DNA of 64,000 nt from Methylotenera_A sp031369365 (lineage in GTDB: Bacteria; Pseudomonadota; Gammaproteobacteria; Burkholderiales; Methylophilaceae), in NCBI GenBank assembly GCA_031369365.1, contig JANMOP010000082.1, positions 1 to 64,000 of the forward strand, read 5' to 3'. The translations under genes were made by a program, and so were the position numbers. The notes under the pieces are model-generated. The model saw only the letters and a list, made by a program, of their open reading frames with translations. It was not told where the DNA came from and ran no database searches. This document shows positions 35,529-45,424 of the stretch, piece by piece. How positions within the stretch are numbered: position 1 is the stretch's first letter; the number at the start of each line of letters is the position of its first letter.

Positions 35529-37079
35529 GTGCTTATTAAAAGCAAAAACGTATTGCTGCACCTGACTAAAGTGGCTGCAATATTATTTTTATCCGCTTTA
35601 AGTTTTATTTCACTAGCAGATGCGTGCTCTAACGACCCATCACTTAGTTGTAACAACAATCAAACAAAAGTGCTTATTGGCGATGTTCTGGCTGATACAG
35701 CGACAAGAGATGTAAACAAGTTCTTAGGGCTTCATGCTCTGTTTTGGGCATTTCAGGCTGATTTGTACGCCAATACACCCTCAAAGGTTTCTCCAAAAGC
35801 AGTCTCCATTTTAAAAAATTCAGGTGTTGGATTTATTCGATATGGTGGTGGCGTTAACGAAATTGATTGGCACGGCTGCATGGGTTGGGTAATGGAAAGA
35901 CCCAAGCAGCAGTTGGTTAGCTGGTCTGAGCCAATGCGTTGCATATTTGGTTTGGTTGAATATGAAAAATTAAACGATGAACTTAATTTATCTAGCACTT
36001 GGCACATTGCCAATGTGGTTGGATTTGAAGGCAAGCTTAAATCGATAGACTATTTAGCAAAAGATGCAGCTGAAAGAGCGTTGTTGATTAAACAGCTATC
36101 AAACGGGCGACAACGCTATTGGGAGCTTGGAAATGAGATTGACCGTGACACGCTTAGATGGAGCGCAGAAAAGATTATAGAGCGCGATATGCCTGTAGCA
36201 GAAGCCATTAAAAAAAGTGACCCAGATGCCAAGCTTATTTTACCATTGCTAGAATATAGCCCGCCATGGATCAAAAATGCGGACGAACATAATCGCACAC
36301 TGGCGCGTGCGCACAAGCATCTAGTTAACAATTATGCCTTGCATTTGTATTACGATAATCCGCCTTGGGGCCCAAGTGTCGCTAATCGCTTGGCCTCGGT
36401 TAGAAATGTGTCAAACATTATTAAAAAAGAGCAGATTAGCAATCCTGGTATTTGGATAACAGAACACGCCAGAACGCCACCTGGCACACCTGACGATAAA
36501 GATTGGAACAAAAGCTGGTATCAAACAGGTAATCATGATGCGGTAATAGCCACAGCAGATTTTTTGGCTGGCCTTACGCAAATTTCAATGGTACAAGGCG
36601 CAGCTTGGCATGGGCAAGGCTTGCGAGTTGGGCCTTGGACATTTATTGATGTGACCAAAGATAATGATTTGGTGGATACACGAATATCTCGCTTGTATGA
36701 GTTGCTAAAACCAACATTTCATTACCAAACGCTATCTACCATTACTAGTACGTTATCTGAGCCAAATCTGCCAGGTAATTATGCGATTAGGGCAACTGCT
36801 TTCTCAGATAAAAATGATCAAACAGAGTCTAAATGCATCGTTTGGCTAATTAATCGCTCAAATAAGCCACAGAAAGTGGTGATATCTAAAAAAAGTTTCG
36901 CTCAGTCAAGCTTATTAAAAGTCGAGCAAACTAATATGACTGACACCTACGAACCAACTCTTTCACCAGCTGATTTACCTGTTTTAAAGCAATCTATTAA
37001 AGCTGTAAATGGCGAGATATTTTTCAATTTACCTAAGCGATCGGTTGTATTGGTTAACATCACTAAAGCCAATAAATGA
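35529..37079 (+). CDS. Secreted glycoside hydrolase, arabinofuranosidase-like TIM barrel
   Basis: 516 residues. GTG 35529 is the only reasonable start, since it places a signal peptide (LHLTKVAAILFLSALSFISLADA) at the N-terminus. The catalytic domain has the clan GH-A arrangement: acid/base Glu203 at the end of a strand in RYWELGNEIDRDT and a candidate nucleophile Glu312 in GIWITEHART. Similarity to alpha-L-arabinofuranosidases (GH51/GH39-like) is suggested by GVGFIRYGGGVNEIDW and the C-terminal beta sandwich. It may trim or release the exopolysaccharide, as EPS loci often include a periplasmic hydrolase. Substrate cannot be told. It overlaps the next gene by ATGA. Confidence 0.75.
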   Translation: MLIKSKNVLLHLTKVAAILFLSALSFISLADACSNDPSLSCNNNQTKVLIGDVLADTATRDVNKFLGLHALFWAFQADLYANTPSKVSPKAVSILKNSGVGFIRYGGGVNEIDWHGCMGWVMERPKQQLVSWSEPMRCIFGLVEYEKLNDELNLSSTWHIANVVGFEGKLKSIDYLAKDAAERALLIKQLSNGRQRYWELGNEIDRDTLRWSAEKIIERDMPVAEAIKKSDPDAKLILPLLEYSPPWIKNADEHNRTLARAHKHLVNNYALHLYYDNPPWGPSVANRLASVRNVSNIIKKEQISNPGIWITEHARTPPGTPDDKDWNKSWYQTGNHDAVIATADFLAGLTQISMVQGAAWHGQGLRVGPWTFIDVTKDNDLVDTRISRLYELLKPTFHYQTLSTITSTLSEPNLPGNYAIRATAFSDKNDQTESKCIVWLINRSNKPQKVVISKKSFAQSSLLKVEQTNMTDTYEPTLSPADLPVLKQSIKAVNGEIFFNLPKRSVVLVNITKANK

Positions 37080-38311
37080 CTGTTGCGCTCAACATATTGC
37101 TTTCAGCATTTGAATGTAATCCGTACATGGGGTCAGATGCAGAAGTGGGCTGGCAGTGGGCGCATCAACTCTCTAAGCGCGGTTATAAAGTAACAGTAAT
37201 TACGCGTAGTACACACCAAAAAGAAATTGAACAATGGATTACTAAAACAGGTGAAAGCAAAGCGGTTAACTTTGTTTATGTTGATATTAAATGGTTGTAT
37301 CCTTTAACCGAGTTAATTAATCCACGTAATCATATTTACTATTATTTTTGGCAATTTAGCGCATATTTGATTGCTAAAAAACTGCACAGGCAAAAACCGT
37401 TTAGTTTAATCCATCACCTAACCTGGGTTAGTTTTAGACAGCCCAGCTTTATGGGATTAATCGATGCGCCAATGTATTTTGGACCAGTAGCTGGCGGTGA
37501 TGAAATACCAAAAGGCTATACTAAAACATTTGCCTTTAAACAGCAGTTGCTTGAATCTCTTCGTAGTTTAATCAATGGATTAGTTAAGATAGACCCATTA
37601 ATGTGGTTAACCTATGCCAAGGCCGAAAAGGTTTTTTTTACCTCCCCTGCACATCTTGCCCGCGTGCCACAGTTTGTAAAAAGTAAAGCACAAATCGAGC
37701 TGGCGATTGGCTGTGATTGTCCAGCATATAATTTAAGCCAAGAAAATAATAAAAAATACCTAAGGCGTGGCAATCGATTGTTGTTTGTAGGCCGATTTTT
37801 AGGGTTAAAAGGCATGGATATTGGCTTAGACGCGTTTGCGCTTATTCGGCAAACTAGGCCAGATATTACGCTAACACTAGTAGGTGACGGCATAGAGCGC
37901 GATCGATGGATAAATAAAGCCAAGCAGCTAAATGTGTTTGATGCAATTGATTGGCGTGGGTGGATAGCCAAAGAAGAAGTACAAAAGCTGTATGCAGAAT
38001 TTGACCTGTTTTATTTCCCAAGCCTAAGGGACTCTGGTGGTTTTGTGGTATTAGAGGCACTACAAAATGGCATGCCTGTGGTTTGTTTTAAGCTGGGCGG
38101 CCCAGGAATGTTAGTTAATGATACGTGTGGTTACGCAGTTGAAGCAGGTAAAAGCGTAGCGCAAGCTACTCAAGTTTTAGCAGCCGCTACCTTAAAAATA
38201 TTAGCTGACGGTGAAATAAATCATCATCTGCCAGAAAACTGCCGCAAGCGCGCAAAGCTGTTCACGTGGGATGCATTAATAGCGCGTATGTATTCTTTTG
38301 AAGGCTTGTAA
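37076..38311 (+). CDS. Family 4 glycosyltransferase
   Basis: 411 residues with two Rossmann halves (GT-B). The N-terminal half has NILLSAFECNPYMGSDAEVGWQWAHQLSKRGYKVTVIT. The C-terminal half has RLLFVGRFLGLKGMDIGLDAF, LTLVGDGIERDRW, WRGWIAKEEVQKLYAEFDLFYFPSLRDSGGFVVLEALQNGMPVVCFKLGGPG, including the E-x7-E donor-binding motif. It adds a sugar from a nucleotide-sugar donor to the lipid-linked EPS repeat unit on the cytoplasmic side. The EVGWQWA N-terminus is seen in a subgroup often found in exosortase loci. Specificity cannot be predicted. Confidence 0.88.
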   Translation: MTVALNILLSAFECNPYMGSDAEVGWQWAHQLSKRGYKVTVITRSTHQKEIEQWITKTGESKAVNFVYVDIKWLYPLTELINPRNHIYYYFWQFSAYLIAKKLHRQKPFSLIHHLTWVSFRQPSFMGLIDAPMYFGPVAGGDEIPKGYTKTFAFKQQLLESLRSLINGLVKIDPLMWLTYAKAEKVFFTSPAHLARVPQFVKSKAQIELAIGCDCPAYNLSQENNKKYLRRGNRLLFVGRFLGLKGMDIGLDAFALIRQTRPDITLTLVGDGIERDRWINKAKQLNVFDAIDWRGWIAKEEVQKLYAEFDLFYFPSLRDSGGFVVLEALQNGMPVVCFKLGGPGMLVNDTCGYAVEAGKSVAQATQVLAAATLKILADGEINHHLPENCRKRAKLFTWDALIARMYSFEGL

Positions 38312-38316
38312 TTAGG

Positions 38317-39216
38317 ATGACTAGAACTGAAAAGATTGGAACTGAAATGACTGGGAATAGGGAGAATAGCGTGACGCAAAAAAAACTAACAATGGATTGC
38401 CGATTATGTGGGCAAATAATTGCGACACAAGCTTGGGGGGGTGCAGAATGTGTAGCTTGCGGCTCTGTGTCAACTGCGCTTGTGCCATCTAATGAAACGC
38501 TTAGCGCGTTTTATAACCAATTTAATCAATCTTATCAGGGCGGTGGTACCTCAGAAGGCAAAAACTTAAAGCGTTATTCCCGCCGTTATTTACAAATTAT
38601 CAATCGATATTGCAAAAAAGGCTCACTCATTGATATTGGTAGTTCAACAAACCCATTTCCTAACGATGCGCAAACAGCAGGCTTTGAAGTAACCGCCTTA
38701 GATTACATAAAGCCCAAGGACATTTCTCCGCAAGTGAATTTTGTGCAAGGTAGTATTGATGATGACAGTATTGACCATGAAATTAAAAGCAGATTTGACG
38801 TGGTGACTGCATGGGCAGTGGCAGAGCATTTACCTAGACCACTTGTTTCAGCAAAAATTATGGCTAATTTGTGTCAATCAGGTGGGTTTATATTTTTATC
38901 AACGCCAGAAATTGGCACATTTTTAACCAATCACTCAATAGGCAGATCAGGCTGGTTTTATCCACCAGAACATTTAAACCTTTTGTCACCCGTAGCTATA
39001 TCAGAAATTTTTCAAGCACACGGCTGTGAGCTTGTTAAATGGGGCAGACTGGAATTAAGCCCATTACGCTATTTTATAAGATATGGAATAGGTGTGGCTG
39101 AAACTGGCCTTGGCTATTTAACTAAATTAATCATGCCTAAAAAATGGCGGTTGTTGCGTCACACCAGAACGCATAAATTTGCAGGAATCACTTATTTTGT
39201 CATCAAAAAACACTGA
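38317..39216 (+). CDS. Class I SAM-dependent methyltransferase with N-terminal zinc ribbon
   Basis: About 299 residues. The start is uncertain: ATG 38317 has AGG adjacent, while GTG 38371 sits behind GGGAGA at a good distance and would remove about 18 poorly conserved residues. A four-cysteine knuckle (CRLCGQ ... CVACGS) precedes the methyltransferase fold with motif I SLIDIGSSTNPFP, VTALDY and FDVVTAWAVAEHLPRP. Such proteins methylate sugars during glycan synthesis. The glycine-rich loop is DIGSSTNPF instead of the usual DxGxGxG, a common variant. It lies between two EPS genes on the same strand. Confidence 0.82.
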   Translation: MTRTEKIGTEMTGNRENSVTQKKLTMDCRLCGQIIATQAWGGAECVACGSVSTALVPSNETLSAFYNQFNQSYQGGGTSEGKNLKRYSRRYLQIINRYCKKGSLIDIGSSTNPFPNDAQTAGFEVTALDYIKPKDISPQVNFVQGSIDDDSIDHEIKSRFDVVTAWAVAEHLPRPLVSAKIMANLCQSGGFIFLSTPEIGTFLTNHSIGRSGWFYPPEHLNLLSPVAISEIFQAHGCELVKWGRLELSPLRYFIRYGIGVAETGLGYLTKLIMPKKWRLLRHTRTHKFAGITYFVIKKH

Positions 39217-39240
39217 TTCAACACTAAAATTTGTTGTCAC

Positions 39241-39265
39241 GCATGCAAGTTGTTTAATTGCATGC
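39241..39265. other. Perfect hairpin before the O-antigen-ligase-like gene
   Basis: GCATGCAA (39241-39248) and TTGCATGC (39258-39265) form an eight-base perfect stem around a nine-base loop. AAAAA follows instead of T, so on the plus strand it is not an intrinsic terminator; it might stabilise the mRNA end or affect translation of the next gene at 39297. Confidence 0.45.
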
Positions 39266-39296
39266 AAAAAGTAAACTTAAATATAAACAATCGTTA

Positions 39297-40850
39297 ATGC
39301 ACACTAAATCCTATTCAGCCAAACAAAATAATTACTCAACCATTATGCTGTGGTCGTTTGGCCTTATTTTGTCCATTTTAATGGGGCTGGCTTTAGCGCT
39401 TAGCATTTACCCTGTTGTCATTTTGTTGTTTGTTGCTATTGCTGGTTTGGGGCTTATTATTTATCCGCGAGTAGGAATGTGGGTAGTTATTGTGGGCGCC
39501 TTGGTTGCCTCTGGCATGGTTGATTTATATGCGCCGTTTTTAAAACCCATCGTGTGGGGTTTGGCGCTTTTATCCATTATCCTTTCGATTATTGCGCTTA
39601 CTAAATCATTTTTTGAGAAAAAATTAAAACAAGCGCACGGGCAAAAATCAGTGAAGGATGCTGATTATTTGATAAGAATCACTTTGCTATTTGTATTTAG
39701 CGTAGTGGTGTCATCGCTAATTAATTGGCATGGAGTTTCAGGTTTTTTAGTCGGTTTAAAAGGCTATTTTCAAGTTTGGGGCTTATTAATCGCCATTTTT
39801 TATTTAACCAAAGATGCCAATCAAGCACAAAAATTAATCCTATTTTTCTTATTATTAGGTATTTTGCAAATACCAGCGGTATTGCATCAATTTTTAGTTT
39901 TAGTGCCAAAGCGTAGTGCATTAATTTTTGCAGAGCATGGAATTGTTGCAGGCGATATTGTTGCAGGCACGTTTGGCGGCTCTATGACTGGTGGCGGACG
40001 TAGCTCTAACTTGGCATTATTGTGCGTGCTTTGCGTAACCATTATGCTGGCTAAATGGCGCGCAGGCTTAACATCAGGCATGTTGGCAGCAAGTGCCAGT
40101 ATTGTTTTTATAGCACCCATGTTTATTTCTGAAGCTAAGATTTTTTTAGTGCTGCTGCCCATCGCGCTTTTTCTGTTATTTAAAGAGCGCATTTTAAGTA
40201 ACCCGCTTAAAGCTATTACTGGTTTATTGGCTTTGCTAGTTTTCTTAGTTTCTATCTTCTTTGCTTACTCATTATTACCAGGTGCTAAATCGCAACGTGT
40301 TAAATCAATAGATAACATGATCGAGCAAAACCTTTCATACAACATTGGCAAAAAAGGCTATGGCAATTATTCGCTTAATCGCACTACTGTTTACCCGTTT
40401 TGGTTGAATGAACAAACTGAAGGTGGAAAAGTTTTAAATACAATTATTGGTTATGGGCCAGGTTCAAGCAGTGGCGGTACCACCTTAAACGATAAATCTT
40501 TAGCTTTTAGTCAATATAAAGGCTTCGGTATTGGGCTAACAGGGCTTTCAGCCTTGTTGTGGGAGGTGGGCATTTTAGGCACATCATTAGCCTTGTTAAT
40601 GTTCTACATGGCCTATCGCTTAGGTTCAAAAATGGCCACAAAATGGCAAGCCACTCCACACTGGCCATTAATCAAATCTGCTCAAATCTCAATTCCATTA
40701 TTTGCATTTAGCCTGTTACACAATAATTACTTTGTGTTTGATATCAGTTTTCAAACCATGTTTGTGGTCATAGTTGCCTATTTGGTTGTGATGACCAAGC
40801 TGAAAATAAGTATGCCAGATACCAATAATTTGCAATCAAAAGCAGCGTAA
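39297..40850 (+). CDS. O-antigen ligase / Wzy polymerase-like membrane protein
   Basis: 517 residues from ATG 39297; a TTG at 39258 lies inside the hairpin and is less likely. About eleven membrane helices are visible, with a large periplasmic loop around residues 345-430 (LLPGAKSQRVKSIDNMIEQN, GKKGYGNYSLNRTTVYPFWLNEQTEGGKVLNTIIGYGPGSSSGG) of the kind that holds catalytic residues in Wzy/WaaL proteins. It is expected to polymerise or transfer EPS repeat units on the periplasmic face. No other polymerase candidate is in the locus, so Wzy is the likely role. Confidence 0.75.
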   Translation: MHTKSYSAKQNNYSTIMLWSFGLILSILMGLALALSIYPVVILLFVAIAGLGLIIYPRVGMWVVIVGALVASGMVDLYAPFLKPIVWGLALLSIILSIIALTKSFFEKKLKQAHGQKSVKDADYLIRITLLFVFSVVVSSLINWHGVSGFLVGLKGYFQVWGLLIAIFYLTKDANQAQKLILFFLLLGILQIPAVLHQFLVLVPKRSALIFAEHGIVAGDIVAGTFGGSMTGGGRSSNLALLCVLCVTIMLAKWRAGLTSGMLAASASIVFIAPMFISEAKIFLVLLPIALFLLFKERILSNPLKAITGLLALLVFLVSIFFAYSLLPGAKSQRVKSIDNMIEQNLSYNIGKKGYGNYSLNRTTVYPFWLNEQTEGGKVLNTIIGYGPGSSSGGTTLNDKSLAFSQYKGFGIGLTGLSALLWEVGILGTSLALLMFYMAYRLGSKMATKWQATPHWPLIKSAQISIPLFAFSLLHNNYFVFDISFQTMFVVIVAYLVVMTKLKISMPDTNNLQSKAA

Positions 40851-40871
40851 ACCATTAGGCTAGTAGAGATC

Positions 40872-41426
40872 ATGTTTGAGAATATTAAAGAAGACCTTAG
40901 AATTTTTGACGAAAAACATTTAAAACAAGGCTTTCACAGCTATTTCTATTATCCAGATGTAAGAGTAATTCTTTTGTTTCGTCTTTCACAGTGGTGTTTT
41001 AACCACAAACTTAAGCCTGTTGCTTATCTAATAACCAATCTAAATGATTTTTTACATGGGGTATGGATTGGCCCAAGAGTTATTGCGGGTAAAGGGTTTT
41101 TTCTAGGACATCCAAGGGGCGTTGTCATTAGCCCTGCAACAGTCATTGGTGATTATTGCACCATGATCAATCAAGTCACAGTTGGTGGACCATCTGTAGT
41201 GATTCAAGATTTTGTTGAAATTGGTGCAGGTGCCAAAATAATTAGTACACCTAAACGTAGTATCGTTATTGGCACACACGCTGTTATTGGAGCTGGTGCT
41301 GTCGTCACTAAATCTGTGCCGCCGTATTCAATTGTGGCTGGCGTTCCAGCTATTGTGATTAAACAAAAACAGCTTGATGAGTGGTTAGAAGAGCGACCCT
41401 ATTACAAGCCATGCATGCAAAAATGA
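40872..41426 (+). CDS. Serine acetyltransferase-like hexapeptide acyltransferase
   Basis: 184 residues. The N-terminal helical part (KEDLRIFDEKHLKQGFHSYFYYPDVRVILLFRLSQW) is followed by left-handed beta-helix hexapeptide repeats (IGPRVIAGKGFFLGHPRGVVISPATVIGDYCTMINQVTVGG, VEIGAGAKIIST, AVIGAGAVVTKSVPPYSIVAGVPAIVI) like those in CysE. In an EPS locus it most likely O-acetylates a sugar using acetyl-CoA rather than making cysteine. The stop overlaps the next gene (ATGA). Confidence 0.88.
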   Translation: MFENIKEDLRIFDEKHLKQGFHSYFYYPDVRVILLFRLSQWCFNHKLKPVAYLITNLNDFLHGVWIGPRVIAGKGFFLGHPRGVVISPATVIGDYCTMINQVTVGGPSVVIQDFVEIGAGAKIISTPKRSIVIGTHAVIGAGAVVTKSVPPYSIVAGVPAIVIKQKQLDEWLEERPYYKPCMQK

Positions 41427-42637
41427 GAAAACTGAAGCTGCATTATTCGGTTGTTGATACCTATCCACCTTTTCGGTTGGACGTGGCTGATTTATTTGGA
41501 GATTATCTCGCAAAAAAAAATATTCAACTCACCTGGTTTATGCAACGCGAACAATCAGGGCCAAGCGGTGCTGCGTTTTATCATGACCAGCTCGTAAATT
41601 TACCTAAAAAACGTGCTGGTAAAAATGTAATTGATAAAATTTTAAATAAACTTTTTTATTGGTTTTTTGATTGGTTTGGCATAGTTAAGCTGATAATTAA
41701 AGACGTTGATATTATTCAAACACGAGATAAATATATTGCATCGCTGCTGGGTTTGTTGGTTGCACGCATTAAAGGCGTTAAATACGTTTACTGGTGTTCT
41801 TATCCTTTTCCAGAATTAGCACTTATCAAAGCCAATAATAAAACAGGGTTTTATCGAGTTATTGCTAAGCTAAACGCGCGCATTTTACATTTTATTTTAT
41901 ACAAAATCATCATGCGCTTTGCTGACCATTCTTTTGTTCAAAGCGAACAGATGTTAAACAACATAGCGGCTTATGGCGTTAAAAAAGGCTGCATGACTGC
42001 AGTGCCAATGGGCGTTCCATCGCGCTTAATGCAATGGGCAAATGCAAATCCAATAACAATTGTTAGCGATAAAATTGTTTATGTCGGCACGCTTGATTCG
42101 GTCAGGCATTTAGATATGCTTATTGATGCTTTTGCTAAAGTGCATCAACAGCGCCCCACTGCAAAATTAGTGATGGTTGGCGAAGGCGTTATACCTCAAG
42201 ATAAAATAAATTTACAACAGCAAGCTCAACGTTTGGGGCTTGCACACGCAGTCGAATTTACTGGCTTTTTACCTATTGAGCAAGCATGGGCAATTGCCGC
42301 TTCAGCCGCGGTATGTGTTTCGCCCATTTACCCCAGTTTTATACTCGAATGCGGCTCTCCAACCAAGCTTTATGAATATATGGCATTGGCCAGACCAGTG
42401 GTGTGTAATCATCATCCAGAGCAAACTTATGCCATAAATGAAAGCAAAGCTGGGCTTTGTGTGGAATGGGGTGCACAGCCATTTTCAAATGCAATAAAAA
42501 ATTTGTTGAATGATCCAATACTAGCTGAGCAAGCAGGTAAAAAAGGGCCAGCTTGGATAAAAAACAATCGCGCTTATTCTATTATTTCAGAAACTGTATG
42601 GCGCAAGTACCAAGACATAATGCGAGCGGCTGTTTGA
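41423..42637 (+). CDS. Family 4 glycosyltransferase
   Basis: 404 residues from ATG 41423, which overlaps the acetyltransferase stop (ATGA); longer starts at 41381 (GTG) or 41411 are possible. The GT-B fold is seen as VDTYPPFRLDVADLFGDYLAKKNIQLTW at the N-terminus and DKIVYVGTLDSVRHLDMLIDAFAKV, AKLVMVGEGVI, VEFTGFLPIEQAWAIAASAAVCVSPI, ECGSPTKLYEYMALARPVVCN at the C-terminus, where the E-x7-E-like motif is E-x-x-SPTKLYE. It should transfer one sugar to the growing EPS unit. The acceptor is unknown. Confidence 0.85.
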   Translation: MRKLKLHYSVVDTYPPFRLDVADLFGDYLAKKNIQLTWFMQREQSGPSGAAFYHDQLVNLPKKRAGKNVIDKILNKLFYWFFDWFGIVKLIIKDVDIIQTRDKYIASLLGLLVARIKGVKYVYWCSYPFPELALIKANNKTGFYRVIAKLNARILHFILYKIIMRFADHSFVQSEQMLNNIAAYGVKKGCMTAVPMGVPSRLMQWANANPITIVSDKIVYVGTLDSVRHLDMLIDAFAKVHQQRPTAKLVMVGEGVIPQDKINLQQQAQRLGLAHAVEFTGFLPIEQAWAIAASAAVCVSPIYPSFILECGSPTKLYEYMALARPVVCNHHPEQTYAINESKAGLCVEWGAQPFSNAIKNLLNDPILAEQAGKKGPAWIKNNRAYSIISETVWRKYQDIMRAAV

Positions 42638-42654
42638 GTTGCCGCATATGATAA

Positions 42655-44187
42655 ATGCATATGATTAACCGTTATGGAGGTGAGCGCCTTAAAGCTGGCC
42701 TATGGCATTTTGGCTTAGGTAAAATTGTTTCCGCAATTAGTGGCTTCTTTGCAATGGTCCTTATTGTGCGCTTATTACCCATTTCAGAATTTGCTCATTA
42801 TTCTGTATTAACTTCTTTGGTAGAAATTTTTACCGCTTTTTCAGCACTGGGCTTATCGCATGCATTGTTGCGCTATGTGCCACAGCTATATGCTAATCAC
42901 TACAAAATTGCCCTTAAAACATTTGTATTAAATGCAGTTTTTTTGCGCACGGGTGTTTTGATTCTAATTATTGGCATGGCAACCATTTGGGTAGAGCCTT
43001 TTGCCAGCATGATCAACATGGCTACTTTTATTCAAGCACTTAAGCTCTATTTAATGGTGGTGCTATTAAGAACCACAGCACATTTTTTATCTCAAGTAAT
43101 GGAATCTACCTTGCATCAAGGTATTGTTCAGTTTTCATTCTCAGTGGCAGCTTTGTTAAGGCTAGTTGGCATGCTCTATCTCACTCAATTAGATGGTGCT
43201 GGTTTGCTAGAGGTTATCTGGGTTGAAATACTGAGTGATGTTGTGAGTTTATTCATATTGTTAGTTGGGGTAATTAACCTACTGCGGAAAAAAAACCTAA
43301 GCAGCAATCCCCCACAAGACGATAAAACCTGGTTAAAAACTAATTTTCAACAAATCAAGCATTTGGCAATGACGGGTTATGCACAACATATTGTGGGCCT
43401 GCCTTTTGGGTCAAATACTAATCGCTTAGTGGGCGGTTATTTATTCCCCAGCCAAACAATGGCTAATTTTGGTTATGCGCAGCTATTTTATGAATATATT
43501 AAGCGCTATTTGCCCGCGCAATTGTTAGTTGGCTTAATTCGCCCAGTAGTTATTGCGCGATTTAGCCATGGGCGAAATTTCGCTGCTGCAGCCAAAACCT
43601 GTGAGAGTGTTGTATTTGTCAACATAGCCATTATTGGCGCTATTTTGACAGCGCTTATAGTAGGCGGAGAGCAAATTTTGCTACTAATTTCTGCTGGCAA
43701 ATACGGCATGGATGCTTTATGGGTACTAATTGCACTAATGTTTGTTTTAACATTTGAAACGCACCGCTTGATATTAGAGATGCTGGTGCAAACCGTTGAG
43801 CGCTATGCGATTTTAATCCCATCTAACATTATTTTGGCGCTATCTATCGTGCCAGCCATTCTATTTTTCCCCCAGTTAGGCGCAGTAGGCTTTCCAATTA
43901 TGAATGCAGTGACACTGTTGGCATGTAACTTTTTAGTGAAAAAAAAGTTAGCGTCAGAAGGTTATTTTATTGCTAGCGACCTAAATTCACTCTATAAATT
44001 ATCTGCGTTAACGATCATTGCTTCAATCATTGGATGTTTGCTTGAATTCAACGGGCTAAACTGGATTTTTGCCACCATTTTATCGGTAGCCATATTTACA
44101 ATAAGCGTGTGGGTAATATTTAATAAAAGAATCATAAGCTTAGTTAACGATTTGTTAGGTAAAGAAACTGAAACAGTTGGTCGTTAA
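42655..44187 (+). CDS. Wzx-like polysaccharide flippase
   Basis: 510 residues with about 12-14 membrane helices and an MATE/MOP fold: GLGKIVSAISGFFAMVLIVRLLPISEFAHYSVLTSLVEIFTAFSALGLSHALLRYVPQLY at the N-terminus is typical of RfbX/Wzx proteins. It should flip lipid-linked EPS repeat units from the cytoplasmic to the periplasmic side for the polymerase. ATG 42661 is an equally possible start two codons later. It is 17 bases after a glycosyltransferase gene and there is no strong ribosome binding site. Confidence 0.87.
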   Translation: MHMINRYGGERLKAGLWHFGLGKIVSAISGFFAMVLIVRLLPISEFAHYSVLTSLVEIFTAFSALGLSHALLRYVPQLYANHYKIALKTFVLNAVFLRTGVLILIIGMATIWVEPFASMINMATFIQALKLYLMVVLLRTTAHFLSQVMESTLHQGIVQFSFSVAALLRLVGMLYLTQLDGAGLLEVIWVEILSDVVSLFILLVGVINLLRKKNLSSNPPQDDKTWLKTNFQQIKHLAMTGYAQHIVGLPFGSNTNRLVGGYLFPSQTMANFGYAQLFYEYIKRYLPAQLLVGLIRPVVIARFSHGRNFAAAAKTCESVVFVNIAIIGAILTALIVGGEQILLLISAGKYGMDALWVLIALMFVLTFETHRLILEMLVQTVERYAILIPSNIILALSIVPAILFFPQLGAVGFPIMNAVTLLACNFLVKKKLASEGYFIASDLNSLYKLSALTIIASIIGCLLEFNGLNWIFATILSVAIFTISVWVIFNKRIISLVNDLLGKETETVGR

Positions 44188-44236
44188 ACTTACCTGAGGC
44201 ATGAATAAGTAATGAAATGAAAGAGTTAAGTCACGC

Positions 44237-45394
44237 ATGAATATTAAAATTTTATCTATGCAACGGGTCGTTAATTACGGTTCGTTTATGCAGGCTTATG
44301 CGCTAAAAAAAGTAGTTGAAGCGGCTGGGCATACGGTTACTTTTTGTGATTTTAATGCTGGCGAACCTAGACACGTAGGCGAGAAAGTTAAAAAAGTCAC
44401 GTTTTGGCACAAAATTTATAATTTGCGTAAATTAATTTTTAAGCCAAAAAGTTACTTAGCTTATCGCGTTTTTAAGCGTCATCTAAAACAGGTTTACACG
44501 CAATACGCATGGGCTAGCTTAGGCATTAACGTTAATCGCAATTGTAATTACAGTGGCGATTTAATGATTATTGGTAGCGATGAAGTGTTTAATTACACAC
44601 AAAATCATGCATTTGGCTATGTGCCAGCACTTTTTGGCCATGGTTTGGCTACCAGCTCAATTATCTCTTATGCGGCCAGCGCAGGCTATGCCAATGCGAG
44701 CGATGTGGAATCCGATGGTATGCAGGATGAAATGATAAAAGGTTTTGCACAGTTTGACGCAATTGGCGTGCGTGACCAAAATACGTTTGAATTGGCATCG
44801 CGCTATGCCAAACAAGCCGTGCATTACACCATAGACCCCACTTTGTTATATGACTTTACGCAAGAGACCCCTGATGCGCCAATACCGCCTAATTATTTAT
44901 TGGTGTATGCCTATGGCGGCAGAGTAGATGCAGCAATTGATGTAAAAAAAATCACTGAGTACGCTAAAAGCAAGAATTTGAGAGTGGTTTCAGTGGGTTT
45001 TTACAATGATTGGTGTGATGAAAATATAGTCGTCAAACCATTCGATCTGCTAGCGGTGTTTAAGCATGCTAGTTATGTAATTACCGATACGTTTCATGGC
45101 ACTATTTTTTCCATTAAGCATTGCAAACCATTTGTATCGATTATTCAAAATGAAAATAAATGGGGTAGCAACGCCAGCAAAGTAGGCTTTTTGTTGCAAC
45201 AGCTTAATTTAAGCGCCCGCATTGTTAATACCGCAGACAATTTGGCAGCTGACCTAGATGCGCCAATTGACTATGTTGCAGTTAATCACACCTTAACAAT
45301 ATTACGTGATCAATCGCTACAGTTTTTGCATGGTACATTAAGTAAAGCTGAAATTAAGGCTCAGACATTAAGTGAAACACAGCGCAGAAATTAG
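44237..45394 (+). CDS. Polysaccharide pyruvyl transferase family protein
   Basis: 385 residues. The N-terminus KILSMQRVVNYGSFMQAYALKKVVEAAGHTVTFCDF and the C-terminal VITDTFHGTIFSIKHCKPFVSI (the THDFHxx/TFHG element) match the PS_pyruv_trans family, which adds pyruvate ketals or is otherwise linked to glycan modification. GSDEVFN near residue 115 is the second typical motif. The next gene, a nitroreductase-like protein, is a frequent companion of this family. Pyruvylation would give the EPS negative charge. Confidence 0.85.
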   Translation: MNIKILSMQRVVNYGSFMQAYALKKVVEAAGHTVTFCDFNAGEPRHVGEKVKKVTFWHKIYNLRKLIFKPKSYLAYRVFKRHLKQVYTQYAWASLGINVNRNCNYSGDLMIIGSDEVFNYTQNHAFGYVPALFGHGLATSSIISYAASAGYANASDVESDGMQDEMIKGFAQFDAIGVRDQNTFELASRYAKQAVHYTIDPTLLYDFTQETPDAPIPPNYLLVYAYGGRVDAAIDVKKITEYAKSKNLRVVSVGFYNDWCDENIVVKPFDLLAVFKHASYVITDTFHGTIFSIKHCKPFVSIIQNENKWGSNASKVGFLLQQLNLSARIVNTADNLAADLDAPIDYVAVNHTLTILRDQSLQFLHGTLSKAEIKAQTLSETQRRN

Positions 45395-45424
45395 TGCCAA
45401 CAGTTATGGATAAGAAATTTTAAT

